Notes: a model not told the origin generated them from the letters alone. A stretch of DNA of 6,651 nt from an uncultured Clostridium sp. (GCA_905192625.1 CAJJLI010000115.1:1-6651); one strand, 5' to 3'; counted from the first letter of the stretch, positions 1-6,520 are shown. Made by a program: numbers and translations.

Positions 1-154
1 TCGCCCGCCTCGTACAGGGAATCCATGGTACCCGTATCCAGCCATGCGTAACCATGAATGTATTAAAGCTGTACCAGACTTAGTAGAATTATCTCCTAGA
101 CATTTTGTGCGATGCTTTCCTGTTCAGAAAGGAGACTTAGGTTATGGAATATAA
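1..154 (+). CDS. Oligopeptide ABC transporter ATP-binding protein, OppD-like (C-terminal end only)
   Basis: This is the 3' end of a gene that begins outside the window. Reading from base 2 gives an open frame of 50 residues that stops at TAA 152-154. The fragment contains PRTGNPW near its start and SPRHFVRC about 13 residues before the end. These resemble the C-terminal tail (oligopeptide_trans-type extension) that follows the nucleotide-binding domain in OppD/DppD ATPases. The partner would supply energy for peptide import at the inner face of the membrane together with the next gene. Its last 11 bases overlap the start of the downstream ATPase gene, which indicates translational coupling in one operon. 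The usual Cys of the PRC motif in such tails is Thr here. The assignment rests on the tail motif and on the neighbour; the ATPase core is not visible, so the exact subfamily and substrate are unknown. Confidence 0.72.
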   Translation, partial: RPPRTGNPWYPYPAMRNHECIKAVPDLVELSPRHFVRCFPVQKGDLGYGI

Positions 155-1172
155 TCAAATAGAAGAAAAAACAATTCTAGAAGTCTCTGGGTTGAAAAAG
201 TATTTTCCAATCTATCAGGGAGTTTTAGCAAAAAAAACTGGAGATATAAAGGCAGTAGACGATATTTCATTTAAGCTAAAAAAAGGTGAAATACTAGGAT
301 TAGTAGGGGAATCAGGATGTGGTAAATCTACAGCAGGAAGGACGATACTCAATCTCTTAGAACCTACTGGCGGAATGGTCAAGTTCGAAGATGAAGTAAT
401 TTATAATGTGGAAAAGAAACAAAAAATAACGAATGATCGAATGCGGAAGTTAAGAAAAGATATGCAAATTGTTTTTCAAGATCCGTATGCATCGTTGGAT
501 CCAAGAATGAATGTAGGAACAATACTAACAGAAGGCATGCGAAAGCATAAATTATATGATAAGAAGGAAGCACTTGATAAAGCGAAAGAATTACTAGAAC
601 TTTGTGGACTATCAGCAGGGGCTGTCCATAAATATCCTCATGAATTTAGCGGTGGTCAAAGACAGAGAATTGGAATTGCCAGAGCACTTGCCTTAAATCC
701 TAAATTTATAATAGGGGATGAATTAATAGCAGCCCTTGATGTGAGTATTCAATCTCAGATACTTATGCTATTTCAGGAGTTAATTGAAAAATTTAGTTTA
801 AGTTCCTTGTTTATCTCTCACGATTTAAGTGTAGTTCGGTATTTTTGTGATCGAATCTGCGTTATGTATTTAGGCTCAATTGTAGAAACTGGAACAAGCG
901 AACAACTATTTTATCAACCACTCCATCCGTATACACAGGCGCTCATATCTGCAATACCAAAAACGTCACCTAAAGATCATAAAAATAGAATTATTTTATC
1001 TGGTGAGGTACCCACCGCTGCAAATCCGCCGTCTGGCTGTAAGTTCCATACTCGGTGTAAATATGCAATGGAAAAATGCCGTCAGGAAATACCACAGGAT
1101 ATTGAGGTGGAGCCTGGACATTATGTTCGTTGTCATTTAGTTGAGAAACGTACGGGTACTGATTATTTATAA
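144..1172 (+). CDS. oppF: Oligopeptide/dipeptide ABC transporter ATP-binding protein, OppF/DppF-like
   Basis: This is a 342-residue cytoplasmic ATPase of a peptide importer, a normal length for OppF. Visible motifs are Walker A GESGCGKS (about 55-62), Q-loop Q112, signature SGGQ (169-172), a Walker B ending in D192-E193, D-loop ALD (197-199) and H-loop H226. The C-terminal peptide-transporter extension begins near HPYTQAL (261) and carries four cysteines, C299, C305, C312 and C330. In some Opp ATPases a similar cysteine set binds an iron-sulfur cluster; that role here is inference. Walker B reads GDELIAALD where the family usually has DEPVSALD, so Pro and the D-loop Ser are replaced while the catalytic Glu is kept. 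The start ATG follows AAAGGAG (128-134) at nine bases and overlaps the upstream ATPase gene. An M20 amidohydrolase follows. The ABC family is certain, the peptide-importer class is very likely, and the exact substrate is unknown. Confidence 0.93.
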   Translation: MEYNQIEEKTILEVSGLKKYFPIYQGVLAKKTGDIKAVDDISFKLKKGEILGLVGESGCGKSTAGRTILNLLEPTGGMVKFEDEVIYNVEKKQKITNDRMRKLRKDMQIVFQDPYASLDPRMNVGTILTEGMRKHKLYDKKEALDKAKELLELCGLSAGAVHKYPHEFSGGQRQRIGIARALALNPKFIIGDELIAALDVSIQSQILMLFQELIEKFSLSSLFISHDLSVVRYFCDRICVMYLGSIVETGTSEQLFYQPLHPYTQALISAIPKTSPKDHKNRIILSGEVPTAANPPSGCKFHTRCKYAMEKCRQEIPQDIEVEPGHYVRCHLVEKRTGTDYL

Positions 1173-1210
1173 AGAATGTAAAAAGCATATACTTGATTGT
1201 TGATTATATC

Positions 1211-1216
1211 AGGAGG
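1211..1216 (+). promoter_or_regulatory. Ribosome binding site deciding the amidohydrolase start
   Basis: AGGAGG lies seven bases before ATG 1224. An in-frame TTG at 1197 would place this perfect Shine-Dalgarno inside the coding region, so ATG 1224 is preferred. Confidence 0.9.
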
Positions 1217-1223
1217 GGGAAAT

Positions 1224-2552
1224 ATGGATTCAATACAGCAAAAAATCATACAAATTATTGATGAAAATAAAGAAGATATCATTGCGTTTGCAAGAGACAT
1301 TTATGATCACGCCGAACTAGGGTATAAAGAGTTTCAGACGTCTGCAAAATTTTCAGCCTTTATGCAAAAGTTAAACATTACAGTTGAGGAAAATCTTGCA
1401 ATCACAGGGGTGAAAGGATATTTAAATGAGGACAAAAAAGAAAATGTAAGCTTGGCACTAATTGGTGAGTTGGATGCTCTAAGAATACCGAATCACTCTC
1501 ATGCAAACCCTGAGACAAATGCGGCACATTGCTGTGGTCATCATTGTCAGCTTGCAGGTGTAATTGGAGCTGCTATCGCATTAACGGATAAAGAGATAGC
1601 GGATTCTTTAGATGGGCAAGTGGTATTTTATGCGGTTCCTTCAGAAGAGTATGGTGAGATTGAGTTTAAGAATAAATTAAAAGAAGAAGGAAAAATAAGA
1701 TACGGCGGTGGTAAGAGCGAGTTGATACGAATCGGTGGTTTTGATGATATCGACTTAAGCTTGGCACATCATACCGGCCTAGAGCCAATAACCGTGGGAA
1801 GTGGTACGGGGAATGGATTTGTATCTAAAGTTATAAAATATAAAGGCAAGGCGGCACATGCCGCAGGTTCACCTCATCTTGGAGTCAATGCTTTGAATGC
1901 AGCATCCATTGGATTATCTGCATTAGCATATCATAGAGAAACATTTAGGGACGATGACTGTGTTAGGATTCATCCAATTATAACGAAAGGTGGTAATTTG
2001 GTTAATGTAGTACCAGATGAAGTTGTAATTGAGACTTTGGTACGTGCATCAAATGTGGAAGCCATTCATGATGCAGCAAAGAAAACAGATCGCGCTTTTA
2101 AAGCTGGAGCATTGGCACTTGGTGCAGAAGTTGAGATTGATACTATGCCAGGATATTTACCAACGTTAGCAGAAAAGGCAAATCCACAGGTTTTAGAGGC
2201 TGCAAAATTAGCTGCGGGAAATCATTATCCAGTGCTAGAGCAAGATACCAGTAGACATAGCGGTGGCTCCACGGATTTAGGTGATTTAGAGCATTTGCAA
2301 CCTGTTTTGCTATTTAACACAGGAGGAATGGAGGATCGTCTTCATTCAGAGAAGTTTGATATTATAGACGAAGAACTTGCGTATATTGTTACAGCAAAAA
2401 TCTTTGCCTTAAGTGCTTACAATTTACTAAAGAATGGAGCAACGAAAGCAAGAAAAGTAGTTGAGGATTATCATCCTATCTTTACGAAAGAAGAGTATTT
2501 GGCATATATGGAGAGTTTTATAAATAATGAAGTGTTTCAGCCTGAAGTATAA
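1224..2552 (+). CDS. M20-family amidohydrolase/peptidase (AbgB-like)
   Basis: This is a 442-residue metal-dependent hydrolase of the M20 (carboxypeptidase/aminoacylase) superfamily, predicted to cleave an amide bond in the cytoplasm. In order it shows GELDAL (82-87, conserved Asp), HCCGHHCQ (102-109, the CGH metal-binding motif), the Glu pair in PSEE (141-142, general base plus metal ligand), HHTG (182-185, metal His), a dimerisation-domain segment KAAHAAGSPHLGVNAL (about 209-224), GGSTDLGD (347-354) and LHSEKFD (373-379, late metal His). The tail pattern resembles AbgB-like and amino-acid-conjugate hydrolases more than PepT or DapE. No signal peptide is seen. It starts 51 bases after the transporter ATPase with no terminator between, which suggests that it processes the imported peptide or acyl-amino-acid. 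The true substrate cannot be told from sequence. The stop codon lies inside the first unit of an octanucleotide repeat. Confidence 0.88.
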   Translation: MDSIQQKIIQIIDENKEDIIAFARDIYDHAELGYKEFQTSAKFSAFMQKLNITVEENLAITGVKGYLNEDKKENVSLALIGELDALRIPNHSHANPETNAAHCCGHHCQLAGVIGAAIALTDKEIADSLDGQVVFYAVPSEEYGEIEFKNKLKEEGKIRYGGGKSELIRIGGFDDIDLSLAHHTGLEPITVGSGTGNGFVSKVIKYKGKAAHAAGSPHLGVNALNAASIGLSALAYHRETFRDDDCVRIHPIITKGGNLVNVVPDEVVIETLVRASNVEAIHDAAKKTDRAFKAGALALGAEVEIDTMPGYLPTLAEKANPQVLEAAKLAAGNHYPVLEQDTSRHSGGSTDLGDLEHLQPVLLFNTGGMEDRLHSEKFDIIDEELAYIVTAKIFALSAYNLLKNGATKARKVVEDYHPIFTKEEYLAYMESFINNEVFQPEV

Positions 2553-2594
2553 AAGTATAAAAGTATAAAAGTATAAAAGTATAAAAGTATAAAT
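2547..2594 (+). repeat. Octanucleotide tandem repeat (GTATAAAA), 5 perfect copies plus 1 imperfect
   Basis: Units start at 2547, 2555, 2563, 2571 and 2579. A sixth unit at 2587 ends in T instead of A. The first unit supplies the final Val codon and TAA stop of the amidohydrolase. The array is a direct head-to-tail repeat, the kind that changes copy number by replication slippage. Copy changes would leave the protein unaltered, because the first unit already ends it. Confidence 0.95.
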
Positions 2595-2648
2595 GGTATC
2601 ATGTAAAATAACTTAAAATGTGAAGTCTGAGTAAATCTAGTTTTGCAG

Positions 2649-2677
2649 TAAATACATCATGTAATTCAATGTATTTA
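2649..2677. repeat. AT-rich inverted repeat
   Basis: TAAATACAT (2649-2657) and ATGTATTTA (2669-2677) are perfect 9-bp arms around an 11-base loop. The stem is nearly all A-T pairs and has no clean T tract after it, so it is at best a weak terminator for the transporter-amidohydrolase operon. Chance occurrence in AT-rich DNA is possible. Confidence 0.45.
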
Positions 2678-2786
2678 TGATCTTGTTGTACTATTAAGCA
2701 GCAATATATTATGACGGGGATTTGTTCGTATATTAAGACACTTTTTACAACATATAAAGCACATTATGTACTATCTAAATCATAAA

Positions 2787-2813
2787 ATGCTCTTATAATA
2801 TATGTAAGAGTAT
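2787..2813 (+). promoter_or_regulatory. Candidate ddl -10 element within an inverted repeat
   Basis: TATAAT at 2794-2799 is a perfect -10 hexamer about 50 bases before the ddl ATG. No good -35 hexamer lies 16-18 bases upstream. The element is enclosed by arms ATGCTCTTA (2787-2795) and TAAGAGTAT (2805-2813), which pair over nine positions with one G-T wobble. It could be a promoter with an operator, an RNA hairpin, or an accident of AT-rich sequence. Confidence 0.35.
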
Positions 2814-2838
2814 GTTAGTAAAGATCTAGCAGCAGTGT

Positions 2839-2843
2839 GGAGG
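2839..2843 (+). promoter_or_regulatory. Ribosome binding site deciding the ddl start
   Basis: GGAGG lies five bases before ATG 2849. The upstream in-frame GTG at 2837 overlaps this Shine-Dalgarno and has none of its own, so ATG 2849 is chosen. Confidence 0.85.
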
Positions 2844-2848
2844 ATAAT

Positions 2849-3880
2849 ATGAAGATAGTTGTGCTTGCAGGCGGATATAGCCCAGAAAGAGATGTTTCAT
2901 TGTGCTCTGGTAGTTTAATTGCCAATGCATTAATTGAGAATGGTCATCGCGTAATTTTGTGGGATTTAAGTAAAGATATCGGGGATGAAATATCGGTCGA
3001 GGATTTTTTCCTAAGTAAAGAGTCATCAAAACGATATCATCATGAAATCCAAACAAAAGAAGCAATCTTTTTATCAAACGGAAGTAGCGGCCAGAACTCT
3101 TCGATGATTGGAAAAGGTGTTATCTCATTATGTCAATCGGTAGATGTTGTCTTTATGGCACTACATGGCTCAATTGGTGAGAACGGTAAGTTACAAGCAG
3201 TATTTGATCTAATGGGTATACGTTACACAGGAACTGGATATCTAGGAAGTATTCTAGCTATGGATAAGGGGTTAACAAAACAATTACTTACACAAGAAGG
3301 TATAAAAACCCCGAAGTGGATATCTTTAAAAGAAAATGATACTAATGTGGATAAAGTTGAAGAACTTATAGGCTATCCATGCGTTGTAAAACCTGCAAGT
3401 TGTGGTTCAAGTATAGGAGTTAAAATAGTAAAGAATCAAGTTGCATTAATCCAGGCTCTCATGGAGGCAAGACATTATGAAGATCAAGTAATAATAGAAG
3501 AGATGATTGTAGGAAGAGAGTATTCAGTAGGAATTCTAGGTTCTAAAACATTACCTGCAATTGAAATAATTCCTCGCAATGGTTTCTATGATTATAAAAA
3601 TAAGTACGAAGCGGGATTAACATCTGAGATTTGTCCAGCTCATATAAACAATGAGTTAGAAGAAAAATTAGAAAAAATAGCATTGAATGTACACAAGACA
3701 TTGCAGCTAGGATATTATTCGCGAGTTGATTTTATGACCAATTATAATGATGAAGTATTTGTTTTAGAAGCAAATACCTTGCCTGGTATGACCCCTACGA
3801 GTCTGTTACCACAAGAAGCCAAAGTAGTAGGGATAAGTTTTGGAGAACTATGCGAAAAAATATTAGTATCTGCATTATAA
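2849..3880 (+). CDS. ddl: D-alanine--D-alanine ligase
   Basis: This is a 343-residue cytoplasmic ATP-grasp enzyme that joins two D-alanines to make the dipeptide for the peptidoglycan stem. The N-terminal GGYSPERDVS (8-17) carries the conserved Glu E13. HGSIGENGKLQ (106-116) is the family loop. KPASCGSSIG (181-190) holds the ATP-grasp Lys and the Ser equivalent to E. coli DdlB Ser150. The omega loop YDYKNKY (247-253) keeps the Lys and Tyr equivalent to DdlB Lys215 and Tyr216. RVDF (D294) and LEANTLPGMT (E307, N309) give the magnesium ligands at the family spacing. The omega-loop Tyr points to D-Ala-D-Ala rather than the D-lactate product of VanA-type ligases; that is inference from family knowledge. 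The gene stands alone, converges on plsC, and ends 43 bases before a shared hairpin terminator. Motif coverage is complete and no damage is seen. Confidence 0.95.
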   Translation: MKIVVLAGGYSPERDVSLCSGSLIANALIENGHRVILWDLSKDIGDEISVEDFFLSKESSKRYHHEIQTKEAIFLSNGSSGQNSSMIGKGVISLCQSVDVVFMALHGSIGENGKLQAVFDLMGIRYTGTGYLGSILAMDKGLTKQLLTQEGIKTPKWISLKENDTNVDKVEELIGYPCVVKPASCGSSIGVKIVKNQVALIQALMEARHYEDQVIIEEMIVGREYSVGILGSKTLPAIEIIPRNGFYDYKNKYEAGLTSEICPAHINNELEEKLEKIALNVHKTLQLGYYSRVDFMTNYNDEVFVLEANTLPGMTPTSLLPQEAKVVGISFGELCEKILVSAL

Positions 3881-3923
3881 AAAAATGAAAAACAAGGAAA
3901 AATAAAAAACTACGAAAAATGAA

Positions 3924-3961
3924 AAGAGGGTGTCGCATGTGTATCCATGCGGCACCTTCTT
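3924..3961. terminator. Bidirectional hairpin terminator between ddl and plsC
   Basis: Arms 3924-3939 and 3946-3961 form a 16-bp stem with two G-T wobbles and a six-base loop (3940-3945). The core GGTGTCGCATG pairs with CATGCGGCACC. On the minus strand the stem is followed by a T-rich stretch (complement of the A-rich 3900-3923), a good intrinsic terminator for plsC. The same A-rich run precedes the stem for ddl, and moderately T-rich sequence follows it. The 3' arm ends one base before the plsC stop codon. Confidence 0.88.
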
Positions 3962-3962
3962 C

Positions 3963-4688
3963 CTATTTAAAGGTAGTTTTATTTTCAAACCTAGCGATAG
4001 TCTCTTTTATCATATTCTCTACAAGCTCTGCAATTTCAGTAGACTTCATACCTTGGTAATCCTCATAATAAAGAGGTTTTAAGTAATGAATTTGTACTGT
4101 CAAAGGCTTAATTGAGTTTGTATCAAAAGCCTTATATGAATCAATAATTGCAACAGGAACAATAGGACACCTAGCATTCATAGCACTTTTAAAGCTTCCG
4201 CCTTTAAATTCGCCAATTTGATTGCCTTTGCGACTTCGTGTTCCCTCGGCAAAGATTAAGAAGTTTTCACCGTTTTTTACTCGGTTTGTCATGTTTTTTA
4301 TTACAGTCATTGATTGGCGAATGTCTTCACGATCAATGATTTCTGCTTGTAAAAGACAAATAACATTACGAAGTAGAAAAATATCTTTTACTTCTTTTTT
4401 CATTACTGTAACCAATGGGCGTTCATGTGTTTCTACAAAGGCTAGAGCGTCAAACAATCCTTGATGATTTGGAAACATGATATAGCCTGTTTCTTTTGGT
4501 AGATTTTCAATACCGTGACAATCTATGGTCACACGTCCACGTCGATTGACAATCGGTGTTAACCGATGGAGAAACGCATATCTTGCAAAACGATCATATT
4601 TTTCAATATTGCATAATCGAAAAAGTTGAAATAACCAAATAGGAAGCTGAAAAAAGCTTCGAAAGAACATAAGTGCAATTCGTTTCAT
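3963..4688 (-). CDS. plsC: 1-acyl-sn-glycerol-3-phosphate acyltransferase
   Basis: This 241-residue membrane-associated enzyme of the PlsC/LPLAT family adds the second acyl chain to lysophosphatidic acid to give phosphatidic acid, the phospholipid precursor. The N-terminus (about 4-27) is hydrophobic with aromatic residues and likely binds the membrane. The catalytic HX4D motif is H75-QGLF-D80 within PNHQGLFD. The phosphate-binding FAEGTRS motif is at 146-152, and the IVPVAI motif typical of the family is near 176-181. Length is normal. ATG 4688 has GAGG (4694-4697) five bases before it. The gene lies 105 bases downstream of rpoD on the same strand, so it may share that transcript or use a promoter within the palindrome just before it. 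It ends at the terminator shared with ddl. The acyl-donor type cannot be read from sequence. Confidence 0.93.
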   Translation of the reverse strand: MKRIALMFFRSFFQLPIWLFQLFRLCNIEKYDRFARYAFLHRLTPIVNRRGRVTIDCHGIENLPKETGYIMFPNHQGLFDALAFVETHERPLVTVMKKEVKDIFLLRNVICLLQAEIIDREDIRQSMTVIKNMTNRVKNGENFLIFAEGTRSRKGNQIGEFKGGSFKSAMNARCPIVPVAIIDSYKAFDTNSIKPLTVQIHYLKPLYYEDYQGMKSTEIAELVENMIKETIARFENKTTFK

Positions 4689-4703
4689 AATATCCTCTTT
4701 CTC

Positions 4704-4740
4704 GCAAAACCATCCTATATAATATAGGATGAGATTTTGC
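4704..4740 (-). promoter_or_regulatory. Long hairpin/palindrome in front of plsC
   Basis: A perfect 9-bp inverted repeat CATCCTATA / TATAGGATG (4711-4719 and 4723-4731) has a three-base loop. It is extended by GCAAAA / TTTTGC (4704-4709 and 4735-4740) across a small asymmetric internal loop. On the minus strand it ends four bases before the extended plsC Shine-Dalgarno (AAAGAGGAT, complement of 4692-4700). It could be an RNA hairpin affecting translation or stability, a weak rpoD terminator (TTTT follows the inner stem), or a DNA operator, since a possible -10 TATTAT (complement of 4719-4724) lies at its centre with TTGTAT 17 bases upstream. Confidence 0.7.
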
Positions 4741-4793
4741 TATACAATTGATAAGATAAGTTTGATGCACAATGAGAAATACGTATCAACGTA

Positions 4794-5909
4794 CTAATTT
4801 AGTTCATAACCTTTTAGCATTCTAGCGCGACTTGGATGTCTTAATTTACGTAATGCCTTAGCCTCAATTTGGCGGATACGCTCACGCGTAACATTAAATT
4901 CTTTTCCTACTTCTTCAAGAGTTCTACTTCTACCATCCTTTAAACCAAAACGAAGAATAAGCACACGTTGTTCTCTTTCTGTTAAGGTATCAAGTAACTT
5001 TGCAATTTGATCTTGTAATACTGCATATGATGCGGCATCCTCTGGTCCCATAATAGTATCATCTTTTATGAAGTCACCAAGATGACTGTCATCCTCTTCA
5101 CCGATAGGGGTGTCAAGGGAGATTGGATCAGCAGAAACTTTTAAGATTTCACGTACTTTTTCAATTGGTAAATTCATTGCATCTGCAAGTTCTTGTTCGC
5201 TTGGTTCACGTCCTAATTCTTGTAAAAGATTTCTCGATACACGGTAAGTTTTGTTGATCACTTCCGACATATGTACCGGAATACGAATGGTACGTGACTG
5301 ATCGGCAATGGATCTAGTAATGGCTTGGCGAATCCACCAAGTTGCATAAGTACTAAATTTATAGCCTTTGTTGTAATCGAATTTATCAACGGCTTTAATA
5401 AGTCCTAAGTTACCTTCTTGAATTAAGTCAAGGAAAGATAAACCTCTACCAACATAACGCTTAGCTATACTTACAACCAAACGAAGGTTGGATTCTGCAA
5501 GTATACGCTTTGCATGCTCATCGCCTTCTTCAATCTTCTTTGCAAGTTCGATTTCTTCAGCGATGGAAAGAAGTGGATAGCTTCCGATTTCTTTTAAATA
5601 TTGTTTTACAGGGTCATCAGACATTGCTGAAGCCATAGATGATAAATCTTCAGTATCTGTAAGAATTTCGGAATCTTCTTCTAATTCCAAAAGCGCATCT
5701 TCATTTGGTTCATCATCATCGGTTGGATTAAGAACTACAATGTTGTTTGCTTCTAAATACTCATATATTTTGTCAATCTGTCTTACGTTCAGATTTAATT
5801 CTTTGAAAAAGTCATTTACTTTATCTACTTCAATTACACCTTTATTATTATTGGCAAAGGAAACCAACTCTTTAAGGCGTGCTTCAAAGATGCTTACTTG
5901 TTCTTCCAT
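4794..5909 (-). CDS. rpoD: RNA polymerase primary sigma factor RpoD (SigA)
   Basis: This 371-residue housekeeping sigma factor directs RNA polymerase to -35/-10 promoters. Region 1.1-like sequence spans about 1-60, followed by an acidic linker rich in Asp and Glu (about 62-90). DPVKQYL (99-105) begins region 1.2. [11 protein letters not shown] through LIQEGN (about 142-167) covers region 2.1-2.2, and [19 protein letters not shown] (183-201) is the -10 melting and recognition part (2.3-2.4). Region 3 follows, then the region 4.2 helix-turn-helix [20 protein letters not shown] (from about 330), ending near the C-terminus. The length fits short clostridial SigA proteins. ATG 5909 is chosen because GGAGG (complement of 5918-5922) lies eight bases before it. 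The in-frame TTG at 5954 lies at or before the predicted transcription start. No dnaG lies directly upstream. plsC follows after 105 bases. Confidence 0.97.
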   Translation of the reverse strand: MEEQVSIFEARLKELVSFANNNKGVIEVDKVNDFFKELNLNVRQIDKIYEYLEANNIVVLNPTDDDEPNEDALLELEEDSEILTDTEDLSSMASAMSDDPVKQYLKEIGSYPLLSIAEEIELAKKIEEGDEHAKRILAESNLRLVVSIAKRYVGRGLSFLDLIQEGNLGLIKAVDKFDYNKGYKFSTYATWWIRQAITRSIADQSRTIRIPVHMSEVINKTYRVSRNLLQELGREPSEQELADAMNLPIEKVREILKVSADPISLDTPIGEEDDSHLGDFIKDDTIMGPEDAASYAVLQDQIAKLLDTLTEREQRVLILRFGLKDGRSRTLEEVGKEFNVTRERIRQIEAKALRKLRHPSRARMLKGYELN

Positions 5910-5917
5910 GTAATGGA

Positions 5918-5922
5918 CCTCC
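5918..5922 (-). promoter_or_regulatory. Ribosome binding site deciding the rpoD start
   Basis: GGAGG on the minus strand, within CTGGAGGT, lies eight bases before ATG 5909. It settles the start at the short form and excludes an N-terminal extension of 15 residues from TTG 5954. Confidence 0.9.
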
Positions 5923-5958
5923 AGTACTTTTGTTTCGGGCAAAAAAGTCACCAAATAA

Positions 5959-5977
5959 CATTATAACACATATAATG
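5959..5977 (-). promoter_or_regulatory. rpoD extended -10 promoter within a perfect inverted repeat
   Basis: On the minus strand TGTGTTATAATG holds a consensus -10 (complement of 5960-5965) preceded by TGn, an extended -10. The -35 position is poor, which suits an extended -10 promoter. The predicted start near 5953 gives a leader of about 44 bases. CATTATA and TATAATG form perfect 7-bp arms around five bases, so a second TATAAT (5971-5976) faces the other way; its -35 is also poor. Confidence 0.6.
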
Positions 5978-6520
5978 CCTAATTGGAATAAAATATTTCA
6001 AAATGTGATGCATAATTTTTACAGAATGAAACATAGTGAACGATTAAATTTGGAAAATAACATCTTTGTTGAAAGATATGATTTAGAGTTGATTATAATT
6101 ACACGATAAATATTAAATATGAGAAAAAGAATGATAGATACTAAATATATTTTAAATCAAGAAAAAGATGTGTATTTCATATGTTAAAGTTTTAATAACT
6201 TCATATATTAATGTCTATAGTTTACCCCGATATAACTCAATTTTACAAGCTATAAAATTTTACATTATAAAAGGAAGAAATTAGACGAAAGAATATAAAA
6301 ATCAAAATTTAAATGTTTTCTTATAAAATATTAACTAAGAAAAAATTTGGAATTTTTGTAAGATACTTTATTTAAATTTATAAAATAATATCTTATTGGA
6401 CATAATATTAAAGAATAAGACATAATAAGGAAGTTTAAAGATTGACTTTCTTTGTTCTATTTTAGTTGGTTTTTAATTTAATTTTTCTAATTTTTTACTC
6501 CCATTTCTACAAAAACCTCC
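5978..6520. other. Long AT-rich non-coding region between rpoD and rpsL
   Basis: No protein-coding gene is supported here. Frames are broken by many stops, and the few short ATG frames, such as the 22-codon one at 6119, lack ribosome binding sites. The DNA is visibly far richer in A and T than the genes. It holds small inverted repeats: ATCTTT/AAAGAT with a four-base loop at 6062-6077, and TAAGATA/TATCTTA at 6359-6395. It also holds two copies of GACATAATA exactly 20 bases apart (6399 and 6419). T-rich tracts just before the rpsL promoter might act as an UP-like element. A small RNA cannot be excluded. Confidence 0.7.
6069..6099 (+). promoter_or_regulatory. Possible plus-strand promoter in the non-coding region
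   Basis: TTGAAA (6069-6074) and a perfect TATAAT (6094-6099) are separated by 19 bases, longer than the preferred 17. If active it would transcribe the AT-rich region towards rpsL, giving a small RNA or an alternative long rpsL leader. Such pairs arise by chance in AT-rich DNA. Confidence 0.22.

Larger units (their letters stand above)
2595..2838. other. AT-rich spacer between the amidohydrolase and ddl
   Basis: No open frame with a ribosome binding site was found here on either strand. The region must hold the end of the upstream transcript and the ddl promoter. It contains an AT-rich inverted repeat at 2649-2677 and a second one at 2787-2813 that encloses TATAAT. I see no strong GC-rich terminator followed by a T run, and no T-box or riboswitch signature that I recognise. 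Confidence 0.6.

Noticed and set aside
379..573. Minus-strand 64-codon open frame inside oppF
   Set aside because: It lies wholly opposite a well-supported ATPase gene, has no recognisable motif, and is explained as a shadow frame.
991..1188. Minus-strand 65-codon open frame over the oppF end
   Set aside because: It is antisense to conserved C-terminal coding sequence, with no ribosome binding site or recognisable product.
2595..2838. Possible riboswitch or T-box leader before ddl
   Set aside because: No T-box sequence or known riboswitch core was recognised; the region has only weak AT-rich stems.
2826..3077. Minus-strand 83-codon open frame over the ddl start
   Set aside because: It is antisense to the conserved N-terminal domain of ddl and shows no protein family features.
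3924..3961. Possible mobile-element end or repeat family at the strong hairpin
   Set aside because: It lies between convergent genes with flanking A and T tracts, which is fully explained by a shared terminator.
4222..4464. Plus-strand 80-codon open frame inside plsC
   Set aside because: It is a shadow of plsC; the opposite strand carries the catalytic motifs.
5879..6109. Plus-strand 76-codon open frame from within rpoD into the spacer
   Set aside because: Its start is antisense to rpoD, its composition is unlike a protein, and there is no ribosome binding site.
6119..6187. 22-codon ATG frame in the rpoD-rpsL spacer
   Set aside because: There is no Shine-Dalgarno before the ATG, and short frames like this are expected by chance.
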